NCBI GenBank assembly: GCA_034189695.1
Contig: JAXHUA010000170.1
Span: 1-15,771, forward strand
DNA: 15,771 nucleotides
DNA from: JAXHUA01 sp034189695
GTDB lineage: Bacteria; Chloroflexota; Dehalococcoidia; E44-bin15
Direction of reading: 5' to 3'
The position numbers were made by a program, and so were the translations under genes. Positions within the stretch are counted from its first letter, which is position 1. Each line of letters opens with the position of its first letter. The notes beneath the pieces were generated by a model. It saw nothing but the letters and a program-made list of their open reading frames with translations, made no database searches and was not told the DNA's origin. Below are positions 14,728 through 15,771 of this stretch, piece by piece.

Positions 14728-15519
14728 TCAGCCGCCTTTTCTCTTGGCGAATTCGGCGGCCCGCTGAGCGAGCGTGGTGCGGTCGCTGCCGGCGATGACG
14801 CATACCGTTGTCTCGTAGTTGAGGCCCGCATCCAGGCTGTACGACATGGCGACGTTGACCGCCCTCTTGGCGCCCTGGATGGCGGCAGGCGGCAGGTCGG
14901 CTATCGTCTCGGCCATCTTCCTGGCCTCGGTCATGAGCTGGTCATGCGGGTACACGTGGTTGACCAGACCGATGCGGAGCGCCTCCCGCGCGTCTATCCG
15001 CCAGCCGGTGTAGATAAGCTCCTTGGCCATCCCCGGGCCGACGATGCGTGGCAGCCGCTGTGTGCCGCCCATGTCGGGGACGATGCCCAGGGTCACCTCG
15101 GGTATGCTGAATACGGCCCTCTCTGAGGCCAGCCTGATGTCGCATGCCAGGGCGATTTCCATGCCCACGCCCAGAGCATAGCCGTTGACGGCGGCTATTA
15201 CCGGCACCGACATGGTGTCGTACATGCTGAATGTGTCCTTCATGTCCTTGAGGCGCTCGAAGTGGTCCCGATGCTGGACGCTCGCCGTCGGGTCCTCGGA
15301 GGTGGCCGCCTTCAGGTCGAGACCCGAGGAAAAGGCCCGGTCCCCGGCGCCAGTCATGATGGCCACTCGAACGTTCGGTTGCTGTATTATCCCCTCGGCC
15401 ACGTCCTTCAGACCGGTCCATACGCTGCTGTCGAAGGCGTTCAGTCTCTCGGGTCGGTTCAGCGTGACGATGGCAATCGGGCCGTCAATTTCCAGCAATA
15501 CGCTCTCGTTTCTCGCCAT
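14728..15519 (-). CDS. Enoyl-CoA hydratase/isomerase (crotonase) family
   Basis: A 263-residue crotonase-fold enzyme, normal length for the family. The oxyanion-hole segments are AFSSGLDLKA (62-71) and YALGVGMEIALACDIRLAS (114-132). Both glutamates used by true enoyl-CoA hydratases are present: Glu121 in GVGMEI and Glu141 in SIPEVTLGIVPDMGGTQRL. This favours hydration of 2-enoyl-CoA in beta-oxidation, although the subfamily is broad. The ATG has GGAGG seven bases upstream. It follows the truncated acyl-CoA ligase gene at the window edge after 130 bases on the same strand; that gap holds only a CCCGCGCGGG palindrome (15598-15607) and an imperfect GC-rich stem. The neighbouring ligase suggests a fatty or aromatic acid degradation unit. 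The substrate is unknown. Confidence 0.9.
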   Translation of the reverse strand: MARNESVLLEIDGPIAIVTLNRPERLNAFDSSVWTGLKDVAEGIIQQPNVRVAIMTGAGDRAFSSGLDLKAATSEDPTASVQHRDHFERLKDMKDTFSMYDTMSVPVIAAVNGYALGVGMEIALACDIRLASERAVFSIPEVTLGIVPDMGGTQRLPRIVGPGMAKELIYTGWRIDAREALRIGLVNHVYPHDQLMTEARKMAETIADLPPAAIQGAKRAVNVAMSYSLDAGLNYETTVCVIAGSDRTTLAQRAAEFAKRKGG

Positions 15520-15649
15520 GTTGTTCCTCCATGCTCTCGATTGTATCCGCTGCGTCGGCTACGTTCATTGTACTGCGGGGGGCTGCCGCCTGGCTATCCC
15601 GCGCGGGCAGCGTGGGGGCGTTGTGGTAGGGCCGCCTCATGGGCATGCG

Positions 15650-15771
15650 TCACCTGAGCTCGAGGTCCGGCATCTCACGTTCTCTGTCCCACGTGCGGCT
15701 CGTCACGCCCTGCTTCTTCATGTCCCCCTTCCGGACCCTCATCGTCTCGGTGCGGGGAATCTCGTCGACAA
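15650..15771 (-). CDS. C-terminal end of an AMP-forming acyl-CoA ligase (partial)
   Basis: Only the last 39 residues are in the window; the gene continues beyond the right edge. VDEIPRTETMRVRKGDMKKQ, then GVTSRTWDRE, matches the end of ANL-superfamily ligases, where the motif P-x-T-x-T-x-R-x-x-K holds the catalytic Lys of the C-terminal domain. The continuation with a G-V-T-x-x-T-W-D-R-E block is typical of carnitine/crotonobetaine-CoA-ligase-like proteins as I recall them. The stop is the TGA at 15652-15650. It lies upstream of the enoyl-CoA hydratase on the same strand and may share a transcript with it. Confidence 0.7.
   Translation of the reverse strand, partial: VDEIPRTETMRVRKGDMKKQGVTSRTWDREREMPDLELR

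Overview
The window is GC-rich and densely coded, with SD-type ribosome sites (GGAGG variants) in front of most genes. The gene set points to an anaerobic or facultatively anaerobic bacterium: a tungsten/molybdopterin aldehyde:ferredoxin oxidoreductase, several acyl-CoA genes, an SCP2-domain protein, a GMC flavoenzyme, a DUF3417-type glucan phosphorylase, and a small winged-helix protein of a type I associate with Chloroflexi. My best guess is the Chloroflexota, perhaps Dehalococcoidia, probably from a metagenome. This is inferred from family recall, not from a marker gene. There is no rRNA, tRNA, CRISPR array, transposase or phage gene.

Positions 189-6084 (minus strand) hold a four-gene cluster, transcribed in the order GMC oxidoreductase, aldehyde ferredoxin oxidoreductase, acyl-CoA synthetase, SCP2 lipid carrier. 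The oxidoreductase and ligase genes overlap by 11 bases. Read as a pathway, this converts a hydrophobic alcohol or sterol-like hydroxyl to a carbonyl, then an acid, then an acyl-CoA, with an SCP2 protein to carry the lipid. A candidate promoter (TTGACA/TTTAAG) lies 74-101 bases upstream of the first gene.

Positions 6406-8535 (plus strand) encode alpha-glucan phosphorylase, divergent from the lipid cluster across a 321-base spacer. It converges on an MFS transporter (8604-10709, minus strand) that has an unusual 200-residue tail of about 22-residue helical repeats.

Positions 11000-14142 (minus strand) form a second group: a GT-B glycosyltransferase, a DUF5752 protein, a tandem universal stress protein and a 79-residue Cys-containing small protein, ending at a strong hairpin (10875-10903). 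Together with the phosphorylase this suggests storage-glucan synthesis and breakdown linked to stress. A small winged-helix regulator (14371-14682, plus strand) is divergent from this group. The spacer holds two good sigma70-like promoters that face each other, plus an inverted repeat CATGAA-N6-TTCATG that may be the regulator's operator.

Positions 14728-15771 (minus strand) carry an enoyl-CoA hydratase and, upstream of it, the C-terminal end of another acyl-CoA ligase cut by the window edge. These are further acyl-CoA metabolism genes. Long antisense open frames across the window are GC-driven shadows and are not annotated.
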